Source: an uncultured Spirochaetaceae bacterium (GTDB lineage Bacteria > Spirochaetota > Spirochaetia > Sphaerochaetales > Sphaerochaetaceae). From it: a stretch of DNA of 64,000 nt. Below, piece after piece: positions 51,568 through 61,321 of the stretch. The stretch is from contig CALXKJ010000001.1 of assembly GCA_944388955.1 (NCBI GenBank), positions 124,001-188,000 of the forward strand, read 5' to 3'. Each line of letters opens with the position of its first letter. The first letter of the stretch is position 1. The position numbers were made by a program, and so were the translations under genes. Under the pieces are notes generated by a model. That model searched no databases, was not told the DNA's origin, and saw nothing but the letters and a program-made list of their open reading frames with translations.

Positions 51568-54138
51568 ATGGAAAGTGGAGCAAAAAAAATACAAATGACG
51601 GACTTGTTTCGATTTATAAAGAATAGATCGGGAAGAGTTCCTAATTTTGCGATGTTGCTGGGAGCAGGATGTTCTGTAGCTTCTGGAATTAAAAGTGCTG
51701 GGCAGTTGGTAGAAGAATGGAAAGAAGAAATATATGAAGAAAAACTTGGAAAGGGAGCTGAGAGCAAATGTGAAATTGACAGTTACCTAAACGAGAACGA
51801 CCTGATTCCTCCAAGTACAGAAAATCCTTATTCATATTATTTTGAATTACGTTACCCATTGGAACAGCAACGTGTAATATTTATTGAGAATCAAATTGAT
51901 GCGGAAAATGTTTGCCCTTCAATAGGGTATGCTGCTTTAGTTGAAATAGCAAAAGAAAATTACATAGACGCTTTCTTTACAACTAATTTTGATGATTTAT
52001 TAAACGAATCGTTTTACATATATGATAACAAGCAACGTCGCAAGCCATTTGTTTTTTATGATTCAAATATGGCTCCATCTGTTACAAGTATTTCACGAAT
52101 AAAAATATTTAAACTTCATGGTGATTATCTATATGGGAAAATGAAAATTACTGAAAATGAAACACAAGAATTATCTTCTACAAATATTAATAATCTTGAA
52201 ACTATTGTAAAGGAACGGGGTTTAATTGTTGTTGGATATTCAGGAAGTGATGATTCTATAATGAAGGCCTTGGACAAAATTGCAGAGGATGAAAATAACT
52301 GTCCGAATGGCATCTTTTGGTGTATAAAGAAAGGAGAACAAGTATCAGAGAAGGTTGAATCTTTCTTCAATCGTTCGAAACTTAAGGATAAGTCCTATCT
52401 TGTTGAGATTGATGGATTTGATGAATTTCTTTTGGATTTATATGTTTATCTAGGTTTTAAACTTGATAAAACCCCTGTATTGAAGGCATCTGACGATGTT
52501 AAAGATAAGATATTACGCTTATATACAAGCGTAGATAGCAATTCAGAAAATATTGAATATATTTTGCAACAGTTAAGACAGGAGAAATTTAATGAACCAA
52601 ACGCTGATGAGTTTATTTCAAATAGTAAAACTACTTCTAAAAAATATATGAAGATAGCTTTGCATATGCTGCAGGGTGAATATAAATATGCGTTAACAGA
52701 AATTGATAATAAACTAGACCAAGAATTATCAGAAAAGGACGAAGAGTCTTTGTTGAGTCTAAAGGCTGAATGTTTACATCTACTAAAGGATGATAACGAA
52801 GCTTTGAAAGTAATAGAGAAATTGATTTCAAAGGAGCCATATTCAGAAAATAATTATCTTAATGCATGTTTATGTGAGGAGAAAATTGAAAAAAAACTAA
52901 AACTTGTAGATAGAGGGTTGGAGTTTTTGCCTAGTTCTATCAGTCTTTTGAATGAAAAAGCAGAGATATTAAAAGAGAGGGATTCTGCATGTATAGAATA
53001 TGTTGATAAATACGTATTGAATCCAAATCCTAGTATTGTGTCGCTATTAGAAAAAAGTAATGATGTAAATAAATCCGTATACAATAAAGCTTGGCAGATA
53101 CTTTTTGACTATTTATTTGAATATTCAAAAAAAGATAATAATTATACCAAATGCAAAGAATACGTTATGTATTATTTCGAACTTACCCCTTACGCTTTTC
53201 CTGTAATTAAACGATATGCTTCTTTGCTATTTTCTTCAGAAAAGAAGAATTATAAAGATATTGTTGCGTTTATTGATGCACATAAAATTGATTCAAGAGA
53301 AAATGAGTTTAAGTATGAAACATTGAAAATATTATTTGCTTGTAAAGAAAATAAGTATAGTGAAATAATTAAATATTGCAAACACAAGTTTAAATGGAAT
53401 GAGATAGAATCAGGGATACAAAAAGCAAAATTAATTTACCAAAATTTACGTAATCCACAGATTGCAATTACTTGTTTGCGGAAAATGCTTGATCGGACAT
53501 CCGACAAAAATGTTGCAAAAGTATTAGTTGGTATTTATCTAGATCTTGATGCTTGGATGGAAGCAGAGGAGATAATAAAAAAATATGGATTAGATTATAA
53601 TTTTTTTGAAGAAGCAATCTTAACAGCTAAAGGGAATTATATTGAAATTGAAAAACATTTTTGGGATAAAATTTCAGAAAATTCTGATAACTATGGCGAT
53701 ATTGTTGGTTATTCACACGCTTTATTGATGCAGAAGAAATTTGATGAAGCCAAGGATTTCTGTAAGGGTTATTTAGAAAAATTTTTTGATAAATATACTG
53801 GAACACTTGCAATAAATTATTATTTGGCCAAACAAGGAGATAAAGAAAAATTAACTTCTGAAAAAAATATAAACGAAATGGCATCATCTTCTGAAACTAA
53901 CTTTACTACAATTGCTGCTTGTTTAATGAAACAGGAAAAACGGTTCATTGAAAAAGCTGAAGGAATGATAAGAGATATGTTAAATAGAGATTTCAGCGAG
54001 CTTGAATTTTTTAAACATTGCTATGTTTTTAGAAAATACCTTCCTCCAGATAAACTTCAAGAACAGATTATTTCACAATTAAGTGAAATCCATATATCTG
54101 AAAGCGATTGGGAAGAAATAAAGGAAAGTTTTGATTAA
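51568..54138 (+). CDS. SIR2-domain protein with long TPR-like helical C-terminus, putative anti-phage effector
   Basis: About 856 residues from ATG at 51568; an earlier ATG in the same frame (51511) gives a non-conserved leader. Residues about 20-270 form a SIR2-like NADase: LLGAGCSVASGI near 29, TTNFDDLL near 137, catalytic-type KLHGDY near 181 and VVGYSGSDDSIMKAL near 227. The remaining 580 residues are regular helical repeats (e.g. ALHMLQGEYKYALTEIDNKL, LKAECLHLLKDDNEALKVIE) of TPR type, a probable sensor. Known defence proteins with SIR2 deplete NAD+ on infection. Much lower G+C than flanking genes and bounded by transposase debris, so probably acquired. Confidence 0.8.
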   Translation: MESGAKKIQMTDLFRFIKNRSGRVPNFAMLLGAGCSVASGIKSAGQLVEEWKEEIYEEKLGKGAESKCEIDSYLNENDLIPPSTENPYSYYFELRYPLEQQRVIFIENQIDAENVCPSIGYAALVEIAKENYIDAFFTTNFDDLLNESFYIYDNKQRRKPFVFYDSNMAPSVTSISRIKIFKLHGDYLYGKMKITENETQELSSTNINNLETIVKERGLIVVGYSGSDDSIMKALDKIAEDENNCPNGIFWCIKKGEQVSEKVESFFNRSKLKDKSYLVEIDGFDEFLLDLYVYLGFKLDKTPVLKASDDVKDKILRLYTSVDSNSENIEYILQQLRQEKFNEPNADEFISNSKTTSKKYMKIALHMLQGEYKYALTEIDNKLDQELSEKDEESLLSLKAECLHLLKDDNEALKVIEKLISKEPYSENNYLNACLCEEKIEKKLKLVDRGLEFLPSSISLLNEKAEILKERDSACIEYVDKYVLNPNPSIVSLLEKSNDVNKSVYNKAWQILFDYLFEYSKKDNNYTKCKEYVMYYFELTPYAFPVIKRYASLLFSSEKKNYKDIVAFIDAHKIDSRENEFKYETLKILFACKENKYSEIIKYCKHKFKWNEIESGIQKAKLIYQNLRNPQIAITCLRKMLDRTSDKNVAKVLVGIYLDLDAWMEAEEIIKKYGLDYNFFEEAILTAKGNYIEIEKHFWDKISENSDNYGDIVGYSHALLMQKKFDEAKDFCKGYLEKFFDKYTGTLAINYYLAKQGDKEKLTSEKNINEMASSSETNFTTIAACLMKQEKRFIEKAEGMIRDMLNRDFSELEFFKHCYVFRKYLPPDKLQEQIISQLSEIHISESDWEEIKESFD

Positions 54139-54164
54139 AACTTGGGAGCCAATTAGTTTATCGT

Positions 54165-55301
54165 ATGAACAGTCTATGTATTTATGTTGATGGTGGTAAA
54201 GGACATTATGTTCCCGCAAATGCTGTGATGGAAGCTTTGCAGGAGATGGATATTGATGCACGCCTTGATGAGTTTTTTTCTTATCTGAAGATAGAGAAGA
54301 TCGGTAAAATCAATAAGAAATATTGGCGTACTATGCTCAAAATGCCAGGATTGGAAAAGAAGCTTTCAAAGCATAATGATGCTGATTCCAATGGAATGCA
54401 ATTTGCTGTGAATATGGCAAAGAAATACTGTACAAAAACGCTTCTTTCAAGGATTGAGGAATTTCGCCCCGATTTCATTTTTGCAACGCATCCATATGCC
54501 AGTACTATTCTTTCAGAGATGCTTTGTAGTGCCTCTGTTGATATACCTGTATATTACTTTGCAACCGATGTTTTTACAGCTCCTGTTGCTACAATATGCG
54601 ATAAGCTCCGCAGATTTTATATTTCTACCGAAGAAGGTGCGGAACGTGTGCTCAAAATGGGGCAGCGTCCAGATAGCGTAGTTGTATCACCCTTCCCATT
54701 ACAGAAAAATGTGGCGGAGGGAGTGCATCTTACAAAAGAAGAAGCAAGAGCGAAGATTGGTCTTGATCCGAATCTATTTACCCTTCAATTAAATCTCGGA
54801 GGAGAAGGTATTGGCTCTCTTTCGCTTCTCCGAGGTCTCCTGAAGGAAGATAAACCTATGCAGATTGCTGTCATTGGTGGAATGAATAAGAAGATGACTA
54901 AGCGCATCAATGAAATTATCTCGCATTCTCATGCAGTAAATACAAAGGTATATGTTCCTGGATTTGTTAGTAATGTGAACGAATATCTTGCAGCTTCTGA
55001 TATCGTAGCTGGAAGAGCTGGTATCAATACAATAGTTGAAGCTATGTATGCCCATAGGCCTTTCCTGATTACAGAGCTTGTCTATACAGTTCTTCCCTCT
55101 GCAGAGTACGTCGTTGGTCATGGTGTCGGTTGGAATGCTTCTGATAATCATGAAGAAGCATTGAAGATTGTCCTGGATGCTTATGAGCAACCAGGGATTC
55201 TGTCTGCCATGGAAGACAACTTCAATGCCATTCCAATTGAATATAGTGCAGAGAAGCTTGCTGCGATGATAGTTGCAGATGCCGCATCTCTTAAGCGTTG
55301 A
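54165..55301 (+). CDS. MGDG-synthase/UgtP-like GT28 glycosyltransferase
   Basis: 378 residues. Glycine-rich start LCIYVDGGKGHYVPANAVME, FRPDFIFATHPYASTILSEM and IPVYYFATDVFTA, then donor domain LQLNLGGEGIGS, IAVIGGMNKKM, VPGFVSNVNEYLAASDIVAG and RAGINTIVEAMYAHRP. This is the layout of diacylglycerol beta-glycosyltransferases and MurG relatives, acting on membrane lipids. Its G+C is back near core level, unlike the SIR2 gene 26 bp upstream, so the two are probably unrelated despite the same strand. It ends 0 bp from convergent glf. Confidence 0.8.
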   Translation: MNSLCIYVDGGKGHYVPANAVMEALQEMDIDARLDEFFSYLKIEKIGKINKKYWRTMLKMPGLEKKLSKHNDADSNGMQFAVNMAKKYCTKTLLSRIEEFRPDFIFATHPYASTILSEMLCSASVDIPVYYFATDVFTAPVATICDKLRRFYISTEEGAERVLKMGQRPDSVVVSPFPLQKNVAEGVHLTKEEARAKIGLDPNLFTLQLNLGGEGIGSLSLLRGLLKEDKPMQIAVIGGMNKKMTKRINEIISHSHAVNTKVYVPGFVSNVNEYLAASDIVAGRAGINTIVEAMYAHRPFLITELVYTVLPSAEYVVGHGVGWNASDNHEEALKIVLDAYEQPGILSAMEDNFNAIPIEYSAEKLAAMIVADAASLKR

Positions 55302-56396
55302 TTACAGTATCCTCTTCGCTGTCTCCAATGCAGCTGCTATGGTTTTGTCCATATCATAGTATCTGTATTCTGCAAGCCTGCCACCGATTACGAGATTCTT
55401 CTCGTTATCTGCTAGCTTTCTGTATTTTGCATAGAGTGCTGTGTTCGCTTCATCATTTATCGGATAGAAAGGCTCACCTGTCTTTTCATAGTCTACAGGG
55501 TATTCACGGCTTATCCAGGTGACAGGAGAGGAGACACCTGTGAAATGCTTGTGTTCGATTATCCTTGTCCATGGTGTTTCTCTGTCTGTGTAATTCATGA
55601 CAGCTACGCCTTGATGGTTTTCCTCTTCTAGTCTTATTTCCTCGAAGATTTCCGAACGATACTGAAGCTTTCCTTCTGAGTAGTTGAAGTAGGCATCAAG
55701 GCAGCCTGTGTAGAGTATTAGATCTGCATTCTGCTTCCATTTATCTTTTTCATAAAGGAAATCAGTATTGAGGACAATATCAGCACCAGAAAGCATTTTC
55801 TCAATGATTTCTGTGTATCCATTCTCTGGTATTCCTTGATACTTATCTGAAAAATAATTGTTATTGAATGTGAGACGAACAGGAAGACGTTTGATTATCT
55901 CTGGTGGAAGCTCTTTTGCATCTCGTCCCCATTGTTTTTCCGTGTAGCCTTTTACTAGTGTCTCGTAGATTGTCCTTCCAACCAGGCTGATAGCCTGTTC
56001 CTCAAGATTGTTTGGTGTGCCTTTTATTTCAGCTTTCTCTTCATTGATTTTCTTCTCTGCTTCTTCTGGTGTCACTGTTCCCCACATAGCATAGAAGGTG
56101 TTCATGTTGAAAGGCATCGGATAAAGCTTTCCTTTGTAGTTCGCGATAGGGGAGTTGATGAAGTTGTTGAATGTCGCAAAGCTGTTGATATAGTCCCAGA
56201 TTCTCTTATCAGAGGTATGGAATATATGAGCACCATATTTATGGATGTCGATATTATCCTTCTTCTCTGTATATATGTTTCCTCCGATATGGGAGCGTTT
56301 GTCTATGAGAATTACTTTCTTGCCTTTCTTCATCGCTTCATTGGCGACGACTGCTCCAAATAAACCTGTTCCACATATAGCTAAATCGTAATGCAT
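55302..56396 (-). CDS. glf: UDP-galactopyranose mutase
   Basis: 364 residues. FAD-binding start DLAICGTGLFGAVVANEAMK, YGAHIFHTSDKRIWDYINSF, FNMNTFYAMWG, KGYTEKQWGRDAKELPPEII and NYTDRETPWTRIIEHKHF, all diagnostic of Glf. It ring-contracts UDP-Galp to UDP-Galf, so the surface glycan probably contains galactofuranose. It lies 2 bp after the rmlB-like gene on the same strand. Confidence 0.95.
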   Translation of the reverse strand: MHYDLAICGTGLFGAVVANEAMKKGKKVILIDKRSHIGGNIYTEKKDNIDIHKYGAHIFHTSDKRIWDYINSFATFNNFINSPIANYKGKLYPMPFNMNTFYAMWGTVTPEEAEKKINEEKAEIKGTPNNLEEQAISLVGRTIYETLVKGYTEKQWGRDAKELPPEIIKRLPVRLTFNNNYFSDKYQGIPENGYTEIIEKMLSGADIVLNTDFLYEKDKWKQNADLILYTGCLDAYFNYSEGKLQYRSEIFEEIRLEEENHQGVAVMNYTDRETPWTRIIEHKHFTGVSSPVTWISREYPVDYEKTGEPFYPINDEANTALYAKYRKLADNEKNLVIGGRLAEYRYYDMDKTIAAALETAKRIL

Positions 56397-56398
56397 CT

Positions 56399-57349
56399 TT
56401 ATAGTCTCCCGTATAAGTAAAATTTTATTGTATTTTTGAGATTATCAATAAAGGAATTTTCAGGTTTGAAACCAAATTCATTGATAATCTTCGAATTATC
56501 TATAGCATACCTGAGATCATGACCTTTACGGTCTTCCGTGAAGGTTATGAGTGAATCAGGTTTATTCATTATAGATAGGATGAGTTTTACTAATTCTATG
56601 TTGCTTATCTCTGTGTTATTGCCGATGTTGTATATTTCCCCGTTTTTAAAATTCCGTATGATTGTATCAACAGCACGGCAGTGATCTTCCACGTATATCC
56701 AGTCCCTGATATTGAGTCCATTGCCATAGATTGGTATCGGCTTGTCTTCAGAAGCAAGCTTTATGGTCTTTGGAATGAGTTTCTCTTCATTCTGATATGG
56801 ACCGAAGTTGTTTGAGCATCGTGAGATTGTCACATTAAGCCCATATGTCCTGTGATATGAAAGCACAAGCAAATCTGCCGATGCTTTTGATGCGCTGTAT
56901 GGTGAGCTTGGATGGAGTGGCGAGGATTCTGTGAACTTGAGATCCTTTCTATCAAGAGGTAAATCCCCGTATACTTCATCTGTTGATATCTGATGGAATC
57001 TTATCCTTCCATATTCACGGAATGCATCAAGAAGCACTGATGTACCAATGAAATTTGTCTCTAAAAATACAGCGGGGTTATCGATAGATCTGTCTACATG
57101 GCTTTCAGCAGCGAAGTTGACAACGATATCAGGACAGATATCCTTGAATATCCTGAATATCTCATCCTTGTCACGGATATCAGCTTTATAGAATTGGATT
57201 TTATCCATAATAGGAGATAGAACATCTAGATTCCCTGCATATGTCAGTGAATCAATGCATATGATTTCATCTTCTGGATGCTTGGAGAGCATATAGTAAA
57301 TGAAATTTGATCCAATGAAACCTGCTCCACCTGTGATTATGATTCTCAT
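56399..57349 (-). CDS. rfbB: dTDP-glucose 4,6-dehydratase
   Basis: 316 residues, slightly shorter than the usual 330-360 at the C-terminus. MRIIITGGAGFIGSNFIYY, HVDRSIDNPAVFLETN, STDEVYGDLP, active-site YSASKASADLLVLSYHRTYG, RCSNNFGPYQ and IRDWIYVEDHCRA identify RmlB. It makes dTDP-4-keto-6-deoxyglucose, the branch point to rhamnose and other deoxysugars. The other rhamnose genes (rmlA, C, D) are not in the window. Confidence 0.9.
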   Translation of the reverse strand: MRIIITGGAGFIGSNFIYYMLSKHPEDEIICIDSLTYAGNLDVLSPIMDKIQFYKADIRDKDEIFRIFKDICPDIVVNFAAESHVDRSIDNPAVFLETNFIGTSVLLDAFREYGRIRFHQISTDEVYGDLPLDRKDLKFTESSPLHPSSPYSASKASADLLVLSYHRTYGLNVTISRCSNNFGPYQNEEKLIPKTIKLASEDKPIPIYGNGLNIRDWIYVEDHCRAVDTIIRNFKNGEIYNIGNNTEISNIELVKLILSIMNKPDSLITFTEDRKGHDLRYAIDNSKIINEFGFKPENSFIDNLKNTIKFYLYGRL

Positions 57350-57461
57350 CTATGTCCTCGTTGATTAGCTTCAAATTGAGCTTCGCTATCTATCATATCT
57401 TTTTTGAAAAGGATTGACAGATTTGTGAATATCTTTTCTGTGTGTTATTTACGTTCCAAGC

Positions 57462-58868
57462 TCAAAGACAGCCTCCAGCCTTCCTCATTGCGAAAGCAAG
57501 CTTTGCATTATTTGTGTAGTCATATAGAGCATCATCTCCAGCACCTGTGGAAATCTCCCGATAATAACAGTCCCTAAGATTGTTGTTTGTCATTATGTTC
57601 TTTATGCGGGTGTAACGATTCTTCGGGTTTACTGTCGTAAAAGCGATTGAAGTTTTATCCAGTGTTTCCAATGGACGTAAATTATGCGATGTGAAAATAA
57701 GCTGGCCCTTTCCCTGTTCACTGATGATTTTCAGCATTTCACCAAGTAGATACTCGAAAATGCCTGAATCAAGCTCATCGATTGCTATTGTGCATGAGCG
57801 ACGGTTGAAACAGCCTATCAACAGTGTAAGTATCGATACAATCTTTTTTATGCCCTCAGATTCATAGAATAGGGGGAATCTGCTCTCGCCTCTATTCACC
57901 AGTAACTGCACTCTATTGAATGGTATTCCCTCCGGCCCGATTTCCTCCCCGTAATCATACAGTTCAAGCTGCACGCTAGGTATAATTTCTTTTATGACGA
58001 TATTCATGCTGTCTATAGCTTTCTTTACAATAGGAAATGCCTGAGCATTTACTCTGCATGGATTATTAGTCCTAAGCATTATCATTCCGTTCATAAATCC
58101 CTTTTCTGTTTCACCGAAGAGATAAAAATTCATTTCCCCGGAATCAAGAATGGATGTGTCTTTTGGGGTGCTTACAACAAGTTCGATTGCACCGAAAAAT
58201 GAAAGCCGATTAATTACATTCAGAGTCCTTGTTATAATCGGTGTGGCTTCCTTTTTATTTGCGATTGCTGTACGTAATGATTTCGAGAAGACAAATGATT
58301 GTGATTGTTTGTGAGTCAGCTGTTTAGCAACCATCATGTCTATAACTGTTTTCTTGTCTTTGAAGCCTATCAGTTCTTCAAACTTTGATGATGGTGTGAA
58401 CACGTCTTCCCCTGAAGTGTTTATAAGCGTTGTCAGTCTCTGGTTTCCATCTTCAGATGATATCGCAAGTTTCAGTACTTCATTTTTGATGACTGGAATA
58501 TATTCTTTTGTGTTTTCTTTGTTTTCCTTCTTTAAAACAAATGAATATTCCACCATATAAACAGAATCAGGTGAGTGGATTTCAAAACAGAATTTCAGAT
58601 GGGCATAAGGACTGTCATTCCTTATAAGGTAAACAGCCTGCTCTGGAAGACTTTCACCTTTCAATAGCATTCTTAAGATATCTATTGCGTTTATTAAAGC
58701 AGTCTTGCCTGAGCCATTCTGCCCATATAGCCCAAGTACACTTGAATTGAATGTTTCCTTCCTGGAAGTAAAGGAAATAGTACCAAATTCAATATTCTTC
58801 AGATCTCTGATTTCAATAGATGTGATCCGCACCCATGATTTGTCCATGTTGGTGGTATATTCAGTCAT
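57462..58868 (-). CDS. lone AAA (ABC-like, OLD/AAA_15-type) ATPase
   Basis: 468 residues. Walker A GLYGQNGSGKTALINAIDIL near 50, Walker B and signature SEGIKKIVSIL then TIAIDELDSGIFEYLL, and switch His in LIFTSHNLRPLETLD. The insert between (about 90-330) has no recognised catalytic domain, and there is no TOPRIM nuclease as in OLD proteins. Similar stand-alone ATPases are frequent in defence islands. It is divergent from the RloA-RloB operon across a 265-bp gap that contains two palindromes, so the two may be co-regulated. Function inferred only from context. Confidence 0.75.
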   Translation of the reverse strand: MTEYTTNMDKSWVRITSIEIRDLKNIEFGTISFTSRKETFNSSVLGLYGQNGSGKTALINAIDILRMLLKGESLPEQAVYLIRNDSPYAHLKFCFEIHSPDSVYMVEYSFVLKKENKENTKEYIPVIKNEVLKLAISSEDGNQRLTTLINTSGEDVFTPSSKFEELIGFKDKKTVIDMMVAKQLTHKQSQSFVFSKSLRTAIANKKEATPIITRTLNVINRLSFFGAIELVVSTPKDTSILDSGEMNFYLFGETEKGFMNGMIMLRTNNPCRVNAQAFPIVKKAIDSMNIVIKEIIPSVQLELYDYGEEIGPEGIPFNRVQLLVNRGESRFPLFYESEGIKKIVSILTLLIGCFNRRSCTIAIDELDSGIFEYLLGEMLKIISEQGKGQLIFTSHNLRPLETLDKTSIAFTTVNPKNRYTRIKNIMTNNNLRDCYYREISTGAGDDALYDYTNNAKLAFAMRKAGGCL

Positions 58869-59057
58869 TTTTTTTACCCCAGATAGTAGTATAGTTCATT
58901 TTATCAATATTTCAATTAATTTATTAAAATTGATACAAAATGTATAGAATGCAGGGTTTGTTGCATAAATTGTTGGGGGTGATAAATCTTAAATTTGTTA
59001 TAAACTACGCTTGTATGAATTATTGCTATATGGTGAAAAATTCATTGGATATAGGGA

Positions 59058-59117
59058 GTAGTACTACACTTAGTTGATTAAATTGTTGAATAATATGTGA
59101 AATTATCACATATTATT
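59058..59117 (+). promoter_or_regulatory. palindromic operator region upstream of the RloA-RloB-helicase operon
   Basis: A perfect inverted repeat AATAATATGTGA / TCACATATTATT (59089-59117, 12-bp arms, 5-bp loop) ends 3 bp before the AAGGAG ribosome site of rloA. A second short palindrome GTAGTACTAC lies at 59058-59067. The long repeat could be a repressor-binding site or, as RNA, a hairpin that hides the ribosome site. No dedicated regulator gene is adjacent. The rest of the gap (58869-59133) is A/T-rich with no other feature. Confidence 0.65.
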
Positions 59118-59133
59118 ATTAAGGAGTACTTTT

Positions 59134-60456
59134 ATGCTTATCCGGTTTGCTGTCGAGAATTTTCTGTCTTTTAAAGATAAACAAGTGTTTTCAATGGTTG
59201 CCGCAAAACATACAAGGCATCCAGATCATGTTGCTGATATCGCTGATAAGCGTATCCTTAAGGGAAGCTTTATATTTGGAGCTAATGCCTCTGGAAAGTC
59301 AAATTTCGTAAAAGCTGTCAGTGCTGCCCGTAATATGATTTTCAATGGTATTGGAAGTGTTGAAAGAAAATACTTCCGTCTAGATTCTGCTTGGGCTGAA
59401 AAACCTGGGATGTTTCAGTTTGATATTTATGCAAATGGCAGTTTTTACTCTTATGGATTTGCATTCTCATATCGGGATGCAACCATTATCTCAGAATGGC
59501 TCTATAAGATACATGGCAGCTCGGAGACATGTGTTTTCGAGCGTGAATATAAAAATGGCAAAACAAATATAAATACAGATCTGGAATTCAGTGAAGACAA
59601 TAGGTATCGTTTCCGGATTTATAGCGAGGATATTAAAAAATCAAAGACATTTCTTTGTGAAATTGCAGAGAAGGAAACAATCAATAATCCTGAATTCAAG
59701 GCTTTCAAAGATGTTTGGAAATGGTTCCAGAAGCTGGTTGTCATTTTTCCTGATATGCATCTAGGACCTAACGCATTTACAAATATTGCTTCCGATAAGC
59801 ATTTTCATTCTTTGCTGCAATCACTGGATACTGGTATAAAATCATTTTCTGTTGCAGAACAGCCAATAGATAAAATCCTTGATTATGCTCCAGAGCAGGC
59901 TAGAGAAGACTTCTTTGCTAAAGTTGAGAATTTCGTAAAGAAAGGCAGACATGGTGCAAATGTTATTCTTGGAGATGATCTTTATTCATTTGTGATGCGG
60001 AACAATCAATTGGTTGCACTCAAGCAGATGATGAATCATGGTAATCCAGCAGAGCTGTTTTCTTACAAAGATGAATCAGACGGTACCAGACGCTTGTTTG
60101 ATTTGCTGCCATTTGTGACAAACATTACGGGTTCTGGTGTCATCTTGATTGACGAGATTGATCGCAGTTTCCATACCAAGCTGATAATCAGATATCTGGA
60201 GCTGTTCTACGCTAATACAGGTAAAATGAATATCCAGCTCATTGCTACACTCCATGATGTCAATATCATGGATCTGGATATTGTCAGACAGGATGAAATA
60301 TGGTTCGTTTATAAAGAAACAGAAACCGGTGCTTCAGAAATGTACTCACTCAATAAATTCCAGATCAGGTTTGATAAGAAACTAATCAAAGATTATCTTC
60401 TTGGTCGCTTCGGCTCAATTCCTTGCTTTGGACAGCTGGAGAATGATAATGAGTAA
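59134..60456 (+). CDS. rloA: RloA-like AAA_15 ATPase
   Basis: 440 residues. Starts MLIRFAVENFLSFKDKQVFS, the family N-terminus. Walker A FIFGANASGKSNFVKAV near 50, ABC-signature region SYKDESDGTRRLFDLL, Walker B GVILIDEIDRSFHTKL and His switch LIATLHDVNIMDLD. RloA (AbiLi-type) works with RloB in restriction-linked or abortive-infection loci; the ATPase probably senses or gates the partner. AAGGAG 7-8 nt before the ATG. It overlaps rloB by 8 bp, so production is coupled. Intact. Confidence 0.88.
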   Translation: MLIRFAVENFLSFKDKQVFSMVAAKHTRHPDHVADIADKRILKGSFIFGANASGKSNFVKAVSAARNMIFNGIGSVERKYFRLDSAWAEKPGMFQFDIYANGSFYSYGFAFSYRDATIISEWLYKIHGSSETCVFEREYKNGKTNINTDLEFSEDNRYRFRIYSEDIKKSKTFLCEIAEKETINNPEFKAFKDVWKWFQKLVVIFPDMHLGPNAFTNIASDKHFHSLLQSLDTGIKSFSVAEQPIDKILDYAPEQAREDFFAKVENFVKKGRHGANVILGDDLYSFVMRNNQLVALKQMMNHGNPAELFSYKDESDGTRRLFDLLPFVTNITGSGVILIDEIDRSFHTKLIIRYLELFYANTGKMNIQLIATLHDVNIMDLDIVRQDEIWFVYKETETGASEMYSLNKFQIRFDKKLIKDYLLGRFGSIPCFGQLENDNE

Positions 60457-61321
60457 TCCATATAGACTTCGTTCTTCAGATTTATTCACCCGTATTGATG
60501 ATGACGCTAAGGTAAAGCCGCTTCGCATAGTATTTCTTTCTGTGGAAGGGAATGCTACTGAGATTGATTACTTCAAGCATATAGACAAATTCAGAGCTCA
60601 GCTTGGTATAAATGCTATGGTCAGGGTAGAAGTGATACGCAGAGCTAATTCTGACACGAAAAGTGATCCTCAGTCTGTTCTCTCATTGTTGGAAGAGTTT
60701 GTGGATCTTCACGATAATGGTGCTGATGTTTCAAGATTTGAAGGCCTTCTTCCATCTGGATATGATGTGGCGTTTGTCAGGAATTTCCTTACAAACCCAG
60801 AGAGTATACCGCCTTCTATTGTCGATGATTTCCAAAGCAAGATGCGAGGGAAAAGCCTTGATATTGCTTATCTGAAATTCATTTCTGATTGTGATAAGCA
60901 GCAGGATGAATTCTGTCTTGTGGTAGATCGGGACTCTGGCAATCATAGTGCAGAGCAACTGAATGATATATTTACGATATGCAATGAAAAAGGCTATCGG
61001 CTTTTTATTACATCACCATGCTTTGAGTTCTGGCTACTGCTTCATTTGTGTGATATTAAAGCAACGTTTGCTGATAAGCTTGAAGCTATTCGGAAAAATC
61101 CTAAAGTGTCTAATAAACATTCGTTTGTCAGCGATGCCGTATTGAGAATAGCGGGGCATTCAAAAAACATACCGGAGAGTACATTCAAACGTGAATATCT
61201 GCCAAAAGTGGATTATGCTGTTGACCAGGCGAAGTATTTCGATATGAATATCAGTAGTCTTATAGATCGCGCGACCATAGGTACAAATCTTGTGGAGCTG
61301 ATTTCACTATTAAGACAATGA
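60449..61321 (+). CDS. rloB: RloB-like protein
   Basis: 290 residues from ATG at 60449 with TGGAG upstream. Motifs FLSVEGNATEIDYFKHI near the N-terminus, FCLVVDRDSGN and TSPCFEFWLLLHLCDI match the RloB family, whose acidic residues (E, D-x-D) suggest a TOPRIM-like metal site. It is the effector partner of RloA in AbiL/RloAB pairs. It overlaps the 3' end of rloA (8 bp) and the next gene by 4 bp (ATGA), forming a three-gene translational unit. Alternative identity with other AAA_15 partners (e.g. PARIS AriB/DUF4435) is less likely given the motifs. Confidence 0.85.
   Translation: MSNPYRLRSSDLFTRIDDDAKVKPLRIVFLSVEGNATEIDYFKHIDKFRAQLGINAMVRVEVIRRANSDTKSDPQSVLSLLEEFVDLHDNGADVSRFEGLLPSGYDVAFVRNFLTNPESIPPSIVDDFQSKMRGKSLDIAYLKFISDCDKQQDEFCLVVDRDSGNHSAEQLNDIFTICNEKGYRLFITSPCFEFWLLLHLCDIKATFADKLEAIRKNPKVSNKHSFVSDAVLRIAGHSKNIPESTFKREYLPKVDYAVDQAKYFDMNISSLIDRATIGTNLVELISLLRQ

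Noticed and set aside
59134-61321. PARIS system (AriA-AriB)
   Set aside because: The second protein shows RloB motifs (EGNATEIDYF, CFEFWLLLH) rather than a DUF4435 pattern. A profile search would settle it.
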